Below, one piece after another: positions 9,241 through 17,399 of a stretch of DNA of 64,000 bases. Each line of letters begins with the position of its first letter. Within the stretch, counting starts at the first letter, position 1. A program made the translations under genes and the position numbers. Source of the DNA: Pigmentibacter sp. JX0631 (lineage in GTDB: Bacteria > Bdellovibrionota_B > Oligoflexia > Silvanigrellales > Silvanigrellaceae); contig NZ_CP123622.1 of assembly GCF_029873255.1 (NCBI RefSeq), positions 806,501-870,500 on the forward strand. Direction: 5' to 3'. The notes under the pieces are model-generated. The model saw only the letters and a program-made list of their open reading frames with translations. It searched no databases and was not told the origin of the DNA.

Positions 9241-9330
9241 GAGAAGAATTTTCATCCTACTATCGTGCATAAGTTATGAAATTTTGCATGCTTGTAATGA
9301 GAACCATCTTCTCTTTTTTATTTTTTTTTG
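9241..9330 (+). promoter_or_regulatory. infC leader with terminator-like element
   Basis: GAGAAGA (9241-9247) can pair with TCTTCTC (9307-9313), which is followed by a T-rich run to 9329. It sits between the small basic gene and infC. In other bacteria infC operons are controlled through structured leaders, so an attenuator is possible. The loop is long (59 nt) and the fold is unverified. Confidence 0.4.
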
Positions 9331-9417
9331 CAGACATGATAGATTTTGGATGTTATAACCCCAAAACAGAGGTCTTCAATCGATAAAACAACCTTTATTA
9401 AGGAGAATGCACACTAT

Positions 9418-9972
9418 ATGCGTCCAATGGGAAACCAACAATCTCGTACCCCCACCCAAGATGGCCCTAGAATCAATGATAGAATTAAAGCAACAGAAGT
9501 TCGCCTTATTTCCGACACTGGAGAGCAAGTAGGCGTTTTACCCATCCGTGAAGCTCTTTCAAGAGCGGAAGAGTTAGGGCTAGACTTAGTTGAAGTTTCA
9601 CCTGACGCAAAACCACCTGTGTGCCGCTTAATTGACTATGGCAAATTTAAGTATCAGCAAAGCAAGAAAGCTCAAGAAGCCAAGAAAAAACAAGTTGTTA
9701 TTGAAGTTAAAGAAATAAATTTGACTCCTAACACAGAAAGACACGACATAGAAACTAAGCAGAATCATATTAAAAGATGGATTGCCGAAAAAGCACGTGT
9801 CCGGGTTGGAGTTAAGTTTAGAGGACGTGAAATGTCGCACGTAGATCTTGGCTATAAAGCACTCCAAGAACTCATGGCAGGTTTAGAAGATATCGTTGTA
9901 CAAGAATCAGCACCACGTTTAGAAGGCCGTAGACTTGTTGTAACACTTCTACCAAAAAGCGAAAAGGTATGA
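9418..9972 (+). CDS. infC: Translation initiation factor IF-3
   Basis: A 184-aa IF-3. The N-domain begins at GPRINDRIKATEVRLI and carries GLDLVEVSPDAKPPVCRLIDYGKFKY; a lysine-rich linker follows, and the C-domain holds KEINLTPNTERHD and KVKFRGRE-type residues (GVKFRGREMSH). IF-3 binds the 30S subunit, checks initiator codon pairing and prevents 70S association. ATG at 9418 gives a normal length, with AAGGAG twelve nt upstream; a TTG at 9346 would add 24 residues. rpmI and rplT, which normally follow infC, are absent; a phosphoesterase gene overlaps instead. Confidence 0.95.
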   Translation: MRPMGNQQSRTPTQDGPRINDRIKATEVRLISDTGEQVGVLPIREALSRAEELGLDLVEVSPDAKPPVCRLIDYGKFKYQQSKKAQEAKKKQVVIEVKEINLTPNTERHDIETKQNHIKRWIAEKARVRVGVKFRGREMSHVDLGYKALQELMAGLEDIVVQESAPRLEGRRLVVTLLPKSEKV

Positions 9973-11792
9973 CCTCTTCCAATTGTTATCAATTGGCCAT
10001 TTTAGAAACATCAGACTTACACTGTAGTATTCTTCCATATGACTATTATAGTGACAAAAAGTCTGATTTTTTTGGGCTTGCAAAAACAGCAAGTCTCATA
10101 AAAAAATATCGAAAACTTTTCCCGCATTCATTGCTTGTAGATAATGGTGATCTTATACAGGGTAACGCATTATCAGATTACTTAAAACAGTTTAAAGTAA
10201 TTGATAGCAAAACCATTCATCCCATAATAGATGTAATGAATTTTTTAGAATATGATATTGCAACAGTTGGAAATCATGACTTTAATTATGGAATTGAATT
10301 TTTAAAAAAAGTAACCAACCAAGCAAATTTTCCTTATATCAATTCTAATATTTTTTTAAAAAATCCTAAAAATAAAAATTTAAAAGGTGAATCTCTTTTC
10401 CCAAAATCTTTTATCATTGAAAAAAAATTTAATGCTAATGACAAAATAAAAATTGGTTTTTTGGGAATGGCTCCTCCGCAAATTTTAATTTGGGATAAAC
10501 ATGTTTTAGACAATAAAATTATTATTGATGATATAGTAGAAGCAGCAACAAAAACAGCAAAAGAATTAAAAAAATCTGGTGCTGATATAGTTATTGCATT
10601 AGCACACAGCGGAATTCTTCCAGTTAAATACATTAAAAACTCTGAAAATGCAGTTTATAAGTTAAGTAAAATTAAAGAAATTGATGCTATATTTTCAGGA
10701 CATGCGCATAATATTTTTCCAGGCGGAAAAGTTTATGATCAAAAAGAAAAATTTAAAATTGATAATGTTACAGGTAAAATAAATAATAAGCCTGTTGTAA
10801 TGCCTGGAGCTTTAGGAAGTCACTTAGGAGTGATAATCTTTAAACTCGAAAAATTAAAAAAATCATGGAAGATTAAAGAAACCTTCACTGAACTTCCTAA
10901 TGTAAGAAATGTAGAAGAAGACTCAAAAATTGTTTCTTTGGTTGCGAAGCATAACGTTAAAGTTCTCGAATATATTCGAGCTAAAGTAGGGAAAACTCAA
11001 ATTCATTTCCATTCATGGTTTTCTACAATTGAATGTTCTTATGCTTCTCAATTTATTCAAAAAATTGCTATTGAATACGTGAAAAATAAATTAACAGAGA
11101 CAAAATGGAAAAACCTTCCTATAATTTGTTCCTTTGCACCCTTAAATACTGGATCACACGGTTCAGCATATATCAATATATCTAAAGGTGATTTAGCGAT
11201 AAAAGATATCTGTAATTTATATCCTTACGATAATGAAATTAAAGTTTTACTAATTAATAAGACACAAATAAAAGAATGGTTAGAATTTGCTTGCCAGGCA
11301 TTTCAACAAATTAAAAGCAGTGATCTCGATGAAATAAATATTATTAATCCTTTGTTTCCAAGTTTTAATTTTGATTGTATTTACGGTCTAACTTATGAAA
11401 TAGATCTTACACAACCAATTGGAAGTAGAATTATAAACTTACTCTATCAAGGCAAAGAAATAAAAAAATTTCAAAAATTTGCAATTATCACAAATAACTA
11501 TAGAGCAGCAGGTGGTGGTAATTTTCCAAATGTTACAAAATTGAAAATAATTTATGATACCACTAAACTATATCGAGATATTATTATAAATAAAGTAAAA
11601 AACATAAAAGAAATTAATTTTGAGTTAGAACAAAATTGGAAAATAAAACAATTACAATCAACAGTAAAACAAAAAATCTTTTTTGAAAGTTCTCTTGATT
11701 CCATTCCTTTTCACCCTAAATATCTAATTCCTTATACCAAAGATTTAAATAACAAACGAGTGAAGTATCTAGTAGATATGACAAAAATTTGA
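9969..11792 (+). CDS. CpdB-like 2',3'-cyclic-nucleotide phosphodiesterase/5'-nucleotidase
   Basis: A 607-aa member of the 5'-nucleotidase family. The N-terminal metallophosphoesterase shows the two-metal motifs TSDLH, DNGDLIQG, GNHDFNYG, ALAHSG and SGHAHNIF; the C-terminal nucleotidase domain ends with NNYRAAGGGNFP. This pattern and DYY near the start match CpdB, which removes phosphate from 2',3'-cyclic nucleotides and 3'-nucleotides in the periplasm. Unlike CpdB, no signal peptide precedes the catalytic domain, so this copy may be cytoplasmic. Its ATG overlaps the infC stop by four bases, implying coupled translation. Confidence 0.85.
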   Translation: MTSSNCYQLAILETSDLHCSILPYDYYSDKKSDFFGLAKTASLIKKYRKLFPHSLLVDNGDLIQGNALSDYLKQFKVIDSKTIHPIIDVMNFLEYDIATVGNHDFNYGIEFLKKVTNQANFPYINSNIFLKNPKNKNLKGESLFPKSFIIEKKFNANDKIKIGFLGMAPPQILIWDKHVLDNKIIIDDIVEAATKTAKELKKSGADIVIALAHSGILPVKYIKNSENAVYKLSKIKEIDAIFSGHAHNIFPGGKVYDQKEKFKIDNVTGKINNKPVVMPGALGSHLGVIIFKLEKLKKSWKIKETFTELPNVRNVEEDSKIVSLVAKHNVKVLEYIRAKVGKTQIHFHSWFSTIECSYASQFIQKIAIEYVKNKLTETKWKNLPIICSFAPLNTGSHGSAYINISKGDLAIKDICNLYPYDNEIKVLLINKTQIKEWLEFACQAFQQIKSSDLDEINIINPLFPSFNFDCIYGLTYEIDLTQPIGSRIINLLYQGKEIKKFQKFAIITNNYRAAGGGNFPNVTKLKIIYDTTKLYRDIIINKVKNIKEINFELEQNWKIKQLQSTVKQKIFFESSLDSIPFHPKYLIPYTKDLNNKRVKYLVDMTKI

Positions 11793-11943
11793 TTGAATAG
11801 AATTTCCGCAGAATTCCTAAGTTACCTATTTTCTAGCTTTTTCTTGCCAAATAAGATGACAAAAATTTGAATACCAAAAGTTCTTTATAAATATTAATAT
11901 TATTTGAAGATGTAAAAATATTTAACTGAAAGAATTTCAAACT

Positions 11944-13428
11944 ATGTTGAAAAAATTGAGTATCAAACAAAAGATGGTATTTTGGAATATCTTAATTGTT
12001 TTTATTTTTACTATTACTCTTGTTTATTTAGGCAATGAATCTATTGAAAGAATGATGGAAGAAAAAAGAACTCAAATAAGAAACCTTACTGACTCAGCAG
12101 CAAATCTAATTTATAAATATGTAGATCTAACTAAAGAAGGAAAAATATCGAAAGAGGAAGCTGTAAATGCAATAAAGGTTGCATTGAATGCTGCAAGATA
12201 TGATGGAGACAACTATTTTTTCGTTGGCGATGAAGAACGTCGTCAAATTATAAATCCTAAGCGCCCAAAAGATGATGGGGTGGTCCAAAACTCGACGCAA
12301 TATAAAATGTTTGTAGAAATTCTTCAAAGTAAAAAGAAAGGGGAATTCTTAAGTTACTTTACTACAAAACCTGGTTCAGAAGGTGATTTTCCAAAACTAA
12401 CTTACTTGCGAACCATTCCAGAATGGAATTGGTATGTTGGTACAGGAATATACATTGATGATGTAGACAGACAAAAAAGAAAGAATTTTATAGTTGAAGG
12501 GTCTATTTGCCTCATTCTTTCTATTTTGCTTACTGGTGGTGGCTTAATTCTAGCAAATTTTATTACTATCCCTCTATCCAAACTCACTACGATGCTCAAT
12601 CAGTCATCTAATAATATGGAAGAAAAATCACAATATTTAACTTTAATGAGTGAAAACGTAGGAAAATCTTCAAAAGCTCAAGCAAATTCCATTCAAGAAA
12701 CTGCAGCGGCGATTGAAGAAGTAACAAGCATGATTGGCAGAACATCAACACTCACACATAATTCAGAAGAACTATCAAAAACCATTAGTCAGCAGACTGA
12801 AGAAGGTAATCAAGCAGTAAATGATATGGTTTCTTCTATGGCCGCCATTCAAGAAGCAAGTCAAAAACTTTCAGAAATTGAAGAAATTATTATTCAGATT
12901 GAAAACAAAGCTATGGTTATCAATGATATTGTTTCAAAAACAGAACTGTTATCACTGAATGCATCAATAGAATCTGCCAGAGCAGGTGAATATGGGAAAG
13001 GCTTTGCGGTTGTTGCAGAAGAAGTTGGTAATTTAGCAAAAACAAGTGGTAAATCTTCAAATGAAATTAGAGAATTACTAGACAAAAGCAGAGTAAATGT
13101 AAAAAATATTTTAGAATTAACAGTCAGTCGTGTAGCAGAGGGACAAAATAGAACACAAGTTGTGTCAAGTATTTTTAACAAAATAATTCAAGATGTAAAT
13201 GAAATTCAAACACAAATGACACAAATTACTGAAGCTACAAAAGAACAAGAGATAGGTGTAAAACATATTTCTGAAGCCATGTCTAGAATTGATCAATCAG
13301 CTATTAAAAATCAAGAAAGTGCAGATAAATCTATTGAAGCCTCTAAAAGTATTCTTATCTTAAGTGAAGATCTAAAAGACATCACTAAAAAGACTAAAAA
13401 TATCGTATTTGGAGAAAAAATTGCTTAA
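11944..13428 (+). CDS. Methyl-accepting chemotaxis protein with sCache sensor
   Basis: 494 aa. Transmembrane helix at about 11-30, a periplasmic single-Cache domain (about 35-175; NYFFVGDEER, WNWYVGTGIYIDDVD), a second helix at about 183-207, then the coiled-coil signalling domain. The kinase-contact hairpin reads [27 protein letters not shown] (broken here into its usual blocks [26 protein letters not shown]). It senses a small ligand, often a carboxylate for this fold, and drives CheA. The 3' end overlaps the FecR-domain gene. No che genes are in the window. Confidence 0.92.
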   Translation: MLKKLSIKQKMVFWNILIVFIFTITLVYLGNESIERMMEEKRTQIRNLTDSAANLIYKYVDLTKEGKISKEEAVNAIKVALNAARYDGDNYFFVGDEERRQIINPKRPKDDGVVQNSTQYKMFVEILQSKKKGEFLSYFTTKPGSEGDFPKLTYLRTIPEWNWYVGTGIYIDDVDRQKRKNFIVEGSICLILSILLTGGGLILANFITIPLSKLTTMLNQSSNNMEEKSQYLTLMSENVGKSSKAQANSIQETAAAIEEVTSMIGRTSTLTHNSEELSKTISQQTEEGNQAVNDMVSSMAAIQEASQKLSEIEEIIIQIENKAMVINDIVSKTELLSLNASIESARAGEYGKGFAVVAEEVGNLAKTSGKSSNEIRELLDKSRVNVKNILELTVSRVAEGQNRTQVVSSIFNKIIQDVNEIQTQMTQITEATKEQEIGVKHISEAMSRIDQSAIKNQESADKSIEASKSILILSEDLKDITKKTKNIVFGEKIA

Positions 13429-14842
13429 AATAAAATACATAATTATATTTCTTTTTCTTTTGCCAAAAGCTGTTTTAGCCGCAGATGATGATGTCGGAAA
13501 AATTGAAAATGTAATTGGCAAGGCTGAATTTATAGTTGGTAAAGAAACCATGCCAGTAAAAAGAGGCGATTTAATACATCCAACAGATGTCATAAAAACT
13601 GGGGAAAATACAATTGTTAAAATATTATTTTATGATGGTGCAGATATTATTCTTTATGAAAAAACTGAATTAAAAATAAAAGAATATTCTGTTAACTTAG
13701 AAAGTGAGAAAAAAAGTTTAAAAGGTGTCTTTGAAGATATTAAAGGAAAAATTCGTTTTTTTGTTAAACCTGATAAAACAGTACAAAATGATGTAAAATA
13801 TAAAACAAATAATGCAGTAATGGGAATTCGCGGCACTGGCGGATTTATTGTTGCACCTGAAACTGGAGAAACACAACTAGTAGTTACCACGGGAAAAGTT
13901 GAACTTAGTAACCCTAGTCAACCAGATGTTATTCAGGAGGTTAGCGAAAATCAATGGGGTAAAATTATTGGAAATGAACCTCCACCTCCACCAGAACCCG
14001 TAACTCCTGAGCTCATAGAATCATTAAAAGTTGAAATCCCAGAAGGATTTGAAAATCCTCCGCCCTTAGAAAATGAAAATAAAGAAGAGCAACAAGATGA
14101 TAAAAATAAACAACAAGGTAACTTAACACCGCCACCAGTAGTTCCACCCCCAGCAAAAGAAGCTGCTGCAAAAGATAAAAGTGATGATGCTGATGATAGC
14201 GAATACTTTAGAATAGGTCCTACATTTAGTGCTGGTCTTTTTAATTTCTTTTCTTTTGGACTGGAATCAAGACTGTTTCATTTTCTTGGTTTAAGCGCCA
14301 ATATTGGAGGAATACAAAATTTCAATCTAAAAAACTATCCTCAACTCTCTAATAGGATAAATAATAATAACAATAATACCCCAATACAAAGCACACAAGC
14401 TGATATTTCTCACGTAGAAGTTAGAGCAGTAATTTATCCCTTTTTTGGTTCATTCTTTCTTGGTGCTGCATATGGTAACAGAAAAGTAGATGCTAGAATT
14501 GATGCTTGTGAATATATATCAACGTTTGGTGGGACTTGTATTCCATTAAGAGCTTTTTTAAAAATAAATACCACATATGTGACACCTCAGTTTGGCTGGT
14601 TATATGTTAGTAAAAGTGGGTTAACATTAGGTACAGAGATTGGTGTACAAATTCCAGTTCAATCAGGATCAGAGGACTTTAGTGCGCAAGTTCTTTCTCA
14701 AGATCAAAATCAAATTAGTGCTGTTTATAATTCATATGCGTTTTATGATTTTCAAAGACAAGTTAGAGACAACATTGGTGACTATTTCAGAAGTAAAGCA
14801 TTACCATTTTGGAATATTATTAAAATTGGTTGGCTCTTTTAA
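13421..14842 (+). CDS. FecR-domain protein with probable outer-membrane barrel
   Basis: About 473 aa. A signal peptide ends near KAVLA. A FecR/periplasmic domain follows (about 25-165: GKAEFIVGKE, RGDLIHPTDVIKTGEN, KTNNAVMGIRGTGGFIV). Then comes a proline-, glutamate- and lysine-rich linker, and a C-terminal 200 residues with alternating hydrophobic strands resembling an outer-membrane beta-barrel. No FecI sigma factor or TonB receptor is adjacent, so it is not a classical iron-signalling FecR. TTG at 13421 has GGAG six nt upstream and overlaps the chemoreceptor stop by eight bases; TTG 13409 is less likely. Confidence 0.65.
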   Translation: MLKIKYIIIFLFLLPKAVLAADDDVGKIENVIGKAEFIVGKETMPVKRGDLIHPTDVIKTGENTIVKILFYDGADIILYEKTELKIKEYSVNLESEKKSLKGVFEDIKGKIRFFVKPDKTVQNDVKYKTNNAVMGIRGTGGFIVAPETGETQLVVTTGKVELSNPSQPDVIQEVSENQWGKIIGNEPPPPPEPVTPELIESLKVEIPEGFENPPPLENENKEEQQDDKNKQQGNLTPPPVVPPPAKEAAAKDKSDDADDSEYFRIGPTFSAGLFNFFSFGLESRLFHFLGLSANIGGIQNFNLKNYPQLSNRINNNNNNTPIQSTQADISHVEVRAVIYPFFGSFFLGAAYGNRKVDARIDACEYISTFGGTCIPLRAFLKINTTYVTPQFGWLYVSKSGLTLGTEIGVQIPVQSGSEDFSAQVLSQDQNQISAVYNSYAFYDFQRQVRDNIGDYFRSKALPFWNIIKIGWLF

Positions 14843-14849
14843 GAATAAA

Positions 14850-14865
14850 TTTATTTATAAATAAA
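14850..14865. terminator. AT palindrome between convergent genes
   Basis: TTTATTTATAAATAAA is a perfect 16-bp palindrome at the junction of the two convergent genes and covers the last codons of the minus-strand gene. It could help bidirectional termination, but the stem is all A-T and weak. Confidence 0.25.
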
Positions 14866-15594
14866 CTTTAATCCATTAATTTCACTATTAGAATCATCAC
14901 TGTAAGAAACAGATTCTTGTTTATATTTTTGCTGTCCTTTAACATTTTTAAAACCATATTTTGCAAATGTTTGAGGAGAAGGTAATAAGAATTCATAAAA
15001 ACTTCCATCATTCATTCCTTTATCATTTTTAAAACTCAAGTCAAAAAAATCTTGTTTTAAACCTATTTTTGTAAAATAATTATGATCTAAAAGCATGACA
15101 TCGTAAAGAGAATCGGAAAATACGGTATATGAATTCATAACATCTTGGCTTGACATATTCCCTATGCCATCTGGGTAGCGAATAGAAGTGTAATCATTCA
15201 TTGTTTTAATTTTATTTCTAGTTTCTTTATAGAGCGAAATCATATTTCCATGAAATCCAACCCAGCCGTTGCGAATTTCTTTTATATTTCCAGCTGTGAA
15301 TAAGTAATTAGCACAAGACGAAGCGCAATAACCATCAACAATTACATGCAAACGATAGGGTAACAAAAAATTGGCAATTTTTAATGCCTCTTCAGCATCT
15401 CCTCCTTCTGAATTAAGATAAAGCCTTTTATCTGTTCTTTTTATTATATTCAGTAAATTCGTTTTATCTCCTGCAGAAATTTCACCAGAAAACTTAATAG
15501 AAAATTTATCAACTCTAGTCCATTCTCCAGCTAAAACAAAGCTAGGAATACTTGCTAACAAGCCCAAAATTCCAAATTTAACACAGGTCTTCAT
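14851..15594 (-). CDS. Exported ClpP/crotonase-fold serine peptidase-like protein
   Basis: 247 aa with a signal peptide ending SFVLA-GE. The mature part resembles periplasmic ClpP-like proteins (COG3904 type): KRLYLNSEGGDAEEALKIANFL, then VDGYCASSCANYLFTAG with the serine in the SSC nucleophile position, and VGFHGN carrying a candidate catalytic histidine. The two cysteines around the serine may form a disulfide. Substrate is unknown. ATG at 15594 has AAGG eight nt upstream; an upstream TTG would break the signal peptide. Confidence 0.7.
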   Translation of the reverse strand: MKTCVKFGILGLLASIPSFVLAGEWTRVDKFSIKFSGEISAGDKTNLLNIIKRTDKRLYLNSEGGDAEEALKIANFLLPYRLHVIVDGYCASSCANYLFTAGNIKEIRNGWVGFHGNMISLYKETRNKIKTMNDYTSIRYPDGIGNMSSQDVMNSYTVFSDSLYDVMLLDHNYFTKIGLKQDFFDLSFKNDKGMNDGSFYEFLLPSPQTFAKYGFKNVKGQQKYKQESVSYSDDSNSEINGLKFIYK

Positions 15595-15685
15595 TTGTAA
15601 TGCCTTCCATAGCAAAATAAATATTTTTATAAGATTTTAGAAAGAAACAATTATTATTTTCATTTTTTTTAATTTAATGTCAATC

Positions 15686-16228
15686 TTAAAAATAAGCAAT
15701 TTCTGTTTGTGCTAAATTATCTACTAATTTGCTATAAAATTCTGCTTGACATTTAATCATAAATACAGACTTAGGATATTTTTGCAATTCACTCGGTAAC
15801 GGTATAAAACCAAATTTTTCATAATATGCTGGATTAATATCAGAAAATAAGACATATGAAGAATAAATTTTTTGTGCAATGTAAGTTTCAGTTACACCAT
15901 TTAATAACAATCCAGCATAACCTTTTTTTCTTTCAGTTATTTTAGTACAAACAGTTCCAATACCTATAATTTTTTCGTTTGAATTCAGTTGATATTCATA
16001 GCACATTAAAGATGCAACTAATTGCTTATTATGATTTACCAAGACGTAACGAATGCCATGGGGGTATTTTATTGATTCATGACATGCTTGGATATGTTGC
16101 GTTAAAGTTTTTCCTTCACCCCATTCATCAAAACCCATTTCATAAACCTCGGGAAGTTCTTCAGGTCTTGCAATTCTTATTTCAAACTCAGAAAGTTTAA
16201 TAGGTAATAGTAAGATTGGTTGCCGCAT
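15686..16228 (-). CDS. GNAT-family N-acetyltransferase
   Basis: About 180 aa. The GNAT fold is visible: EIRIARPEELPEVYEM at strand 1, VLVNHNKQLVASLMCYEY, GIGTVCTKITERKKGYAGLLL as the acetyl-CoA loop (Q/RxxGxG/A version RKKGYAG), and NPAYYEKFGFIPL at the end. It should transfer an acetyl group to an unknown amine. ATG at 16228 is chosen because AAAGG lies seven nt before it; an earlier in-frame ATG at 16243 has no such site. Monocistronic. Confidence 0.75.
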   Translation of the reverse strand: MRQPILLLPIKLSEFEIRIARPEELPEVYEMGFDEWGEGKTLTQHIQACHESIKYPHGIRYVLVNHNKQLVASLMCYEYQLNSNEKIIGIGTVCTKITERKKGYAGLLLNGVTETYIAQKIYSSYVLFSDINPAYYEKFGFIPLPSELQKYPKSVFMIKCQAEFYSKLVDNLAQTEIAYF

Positions 16229-16307
16229 ACTCAATCCTTTCATTTTACATTAATTAAATTTTTAAGTAGTCTAAAAGTAGTTCATTTTAATTTCGCAAAG
16301 GCTAAAA

Positions 16308-16469
16308 ATGTGTGCCCAATTTCAAGTTGAACAAATAAAATTTAAAAAATCTTTAGCGATATTCTCATTAGAAATAGAAAACATACAATGGAGTGAAAGA
16401 ATCTTACCATATTCACAAGCACCTGTCATTATAGCTAAGAATAAAAATTTTTCTGTAACAGTAAACTAA
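16308..16469 (+). pseudogene. Fragment of an SRAP (YedK/HMCES-like) gene
   Basis: A 53-aa ORF beginning MCAQFQVEQ, with LPYSQAPVIIA about 35 residues in. SRAP peptidases start with a catalytic Cys2 (MCGRF-like) and then have a PSQxxPVI-type strand, so the start and order match. The ORF stops after VTVN, exactly where the next conserved block should begin, and later frames hold only scraps such as LLVPTPLP. I read this as a decayed 5' end of an abasic-site-binding SRAP gene. The match is short. Confidence 0.4.
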
Positions 16470-16590
16470 TGATCTGTTTTCCTTACCGCACTTTACTAGT
16501 TCCTACCCCCCTCCCTTGAACTTCAGCAGGCAAAAGTCTAGTAAAAAAGAATAGCTATAAAATCAAGTAAAAACAAATAGTTAAATAAAT

Positions 16591-16639
16591 ATCCTAGAAA
16601 ATAGGATTTTTATTGTAATATCCTAAAAAATAGGGTATT
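16591..16639 (+). promoter_or_regulatory. Two palindromic operators before the toxin-antitoxin genes
   Basis: ATCCTAGAAAATAGGAT (16591-16607) has perfect 6-bp arms, and AATATCCTA/TAGGGTATT (16617-16639) repeats it with one mismatch. Their centres are 29 bp apart, about three helical turns, and the second lies 22 bp before the toxin start. This is the expected binding site for the adjacent HTH antitoxin in an autoregulated operon. Confidence 0.7.
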
Positions 16640-16661
16640 TTAGATAAGAAAGGAAAATCTC

Positions 16662-17030
16662 ATGGAAAGAGTTTTTGTGTGGTCAGATACATTTACCATT
16701 AAATTATACAAACAATTTTCTAGAAAAGAAGCCGAAGAAATTCAAGGCCGAATTGAAAAGGAACTACGTGAAGATCCAGAAGCAGGTGACTTGATTGAGG
16801 GAACCCACGGTTTAAGGAAACTTAGAGTTTCTGATGGTAACAAGGGAAAAAGTGGGTCGCTTAGAGTTCTATATTTAGATATCAAGATAAAGGAACGAAT
16901 TTATATTATTGCATTTTTTCCAAAGAATGCGAAAGAGAACCTTTCTAAAGAAGAAAAAAATATACTAGCTAGTGTAGTATTAAATATAAAAAAGGAGTGT
17001 GAAAATGAAAAACAAAAAAAGAAAAAATGA
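16662..17030 (+). CDS. RelE/HigB-type toxin
   Basis: 122 aa of the RelE/ParE superfamily, HigB/Gp49-like group: GTHGLRKLRVSDGNKGKSGSLRVLYL, then IYIIAFFPKNAKENLSKEEKN, which is the usual HigB end. Such toxins are ribosome-dependent mRNA endonucleases. The sequence keeps the basic cluster (RKLR, KGKSGSLR) expected for RNA binding. It is the first gene of the pair, the reverse order typical of higBA, and overlaps the antitoxin start by 26 bp. Downstream of two palindromic operators. Confidence 0.85.
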   Translation: MERVFVWSDTFTIKLYKQFSRKEAEEIQGRIEKELREDPEAGDLIEGTHGLRKLRVSDGNKGKSGSLRVLYLDIKIKERIYIIAFFPKNAKENLSKEEKNILASVVLNIKKECENEKQKKKK

Positions 17031-17346
17031 ATATTTTGACGAAATTTTATTGGGCTTAAATGAAGCATTAGAACATGCTAAGGGCAATAAAAAATTAAAA
17101 ACAACTACGGTTAAAATCCATCCTGTGCAAGAAATGACGGCAAAAGAAATTAGTAAATTAAGAGAAAGGCTTTCATTTTCTCAAGCTATTTTTGCAGAAT
17201 TTTTAGGCGTATCTAAAAAAACAGTTGAAGCTTGGGAATACGGCAAGAGTCACCCCAATGGAGCTGCTCTTCGTTTATTAAATTTAATTGATTCAGATCC
17301 TCAATATTTTGAAAATAAAGCTATAAGAAAAATCGAAGTTGCATAA
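17005..17346 (+). CDS. HigA-like XRE-family antitoxin
   Basis: 113 aa. The Xre-type HTH is at about 50-105 (KEISKLRERLSFSQAIFAEF, LGVSKKTVEAWEYGKSHPNG, ALRLLNLI). It should bind the toxin and repress the operon through the palindromes upstream. ATG 17005 has AAAGGAG seven nt upstream; the GTG at 16999 is too close to that site. The N-terminal lysine-rich tail is the likely toxin-contacting part. Confidence 0.85.
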   Translation: MKNKKRKNEYFDEILLGLNEALEHAKGNKKLKTTTVKIHPVQEMTAKEISKLRERLSFSQAIFAEFLGVSKKTVEAWEYGKSHPNGAALRLLNLIDSDPQYFENKAIRKIEVA

Positions 17347-17399
17347 AAATTAAGCTTAAAAATGTTTAGCAATAAAATTCATTCTTTGGTTAATAAATA

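Noticed and set aside
9346-9417. Longer IF-3 start at TTG 9346
   Set aside because: Adds 24 residues absent from IF-3 proteins; ATG 9418 gives the usual length.
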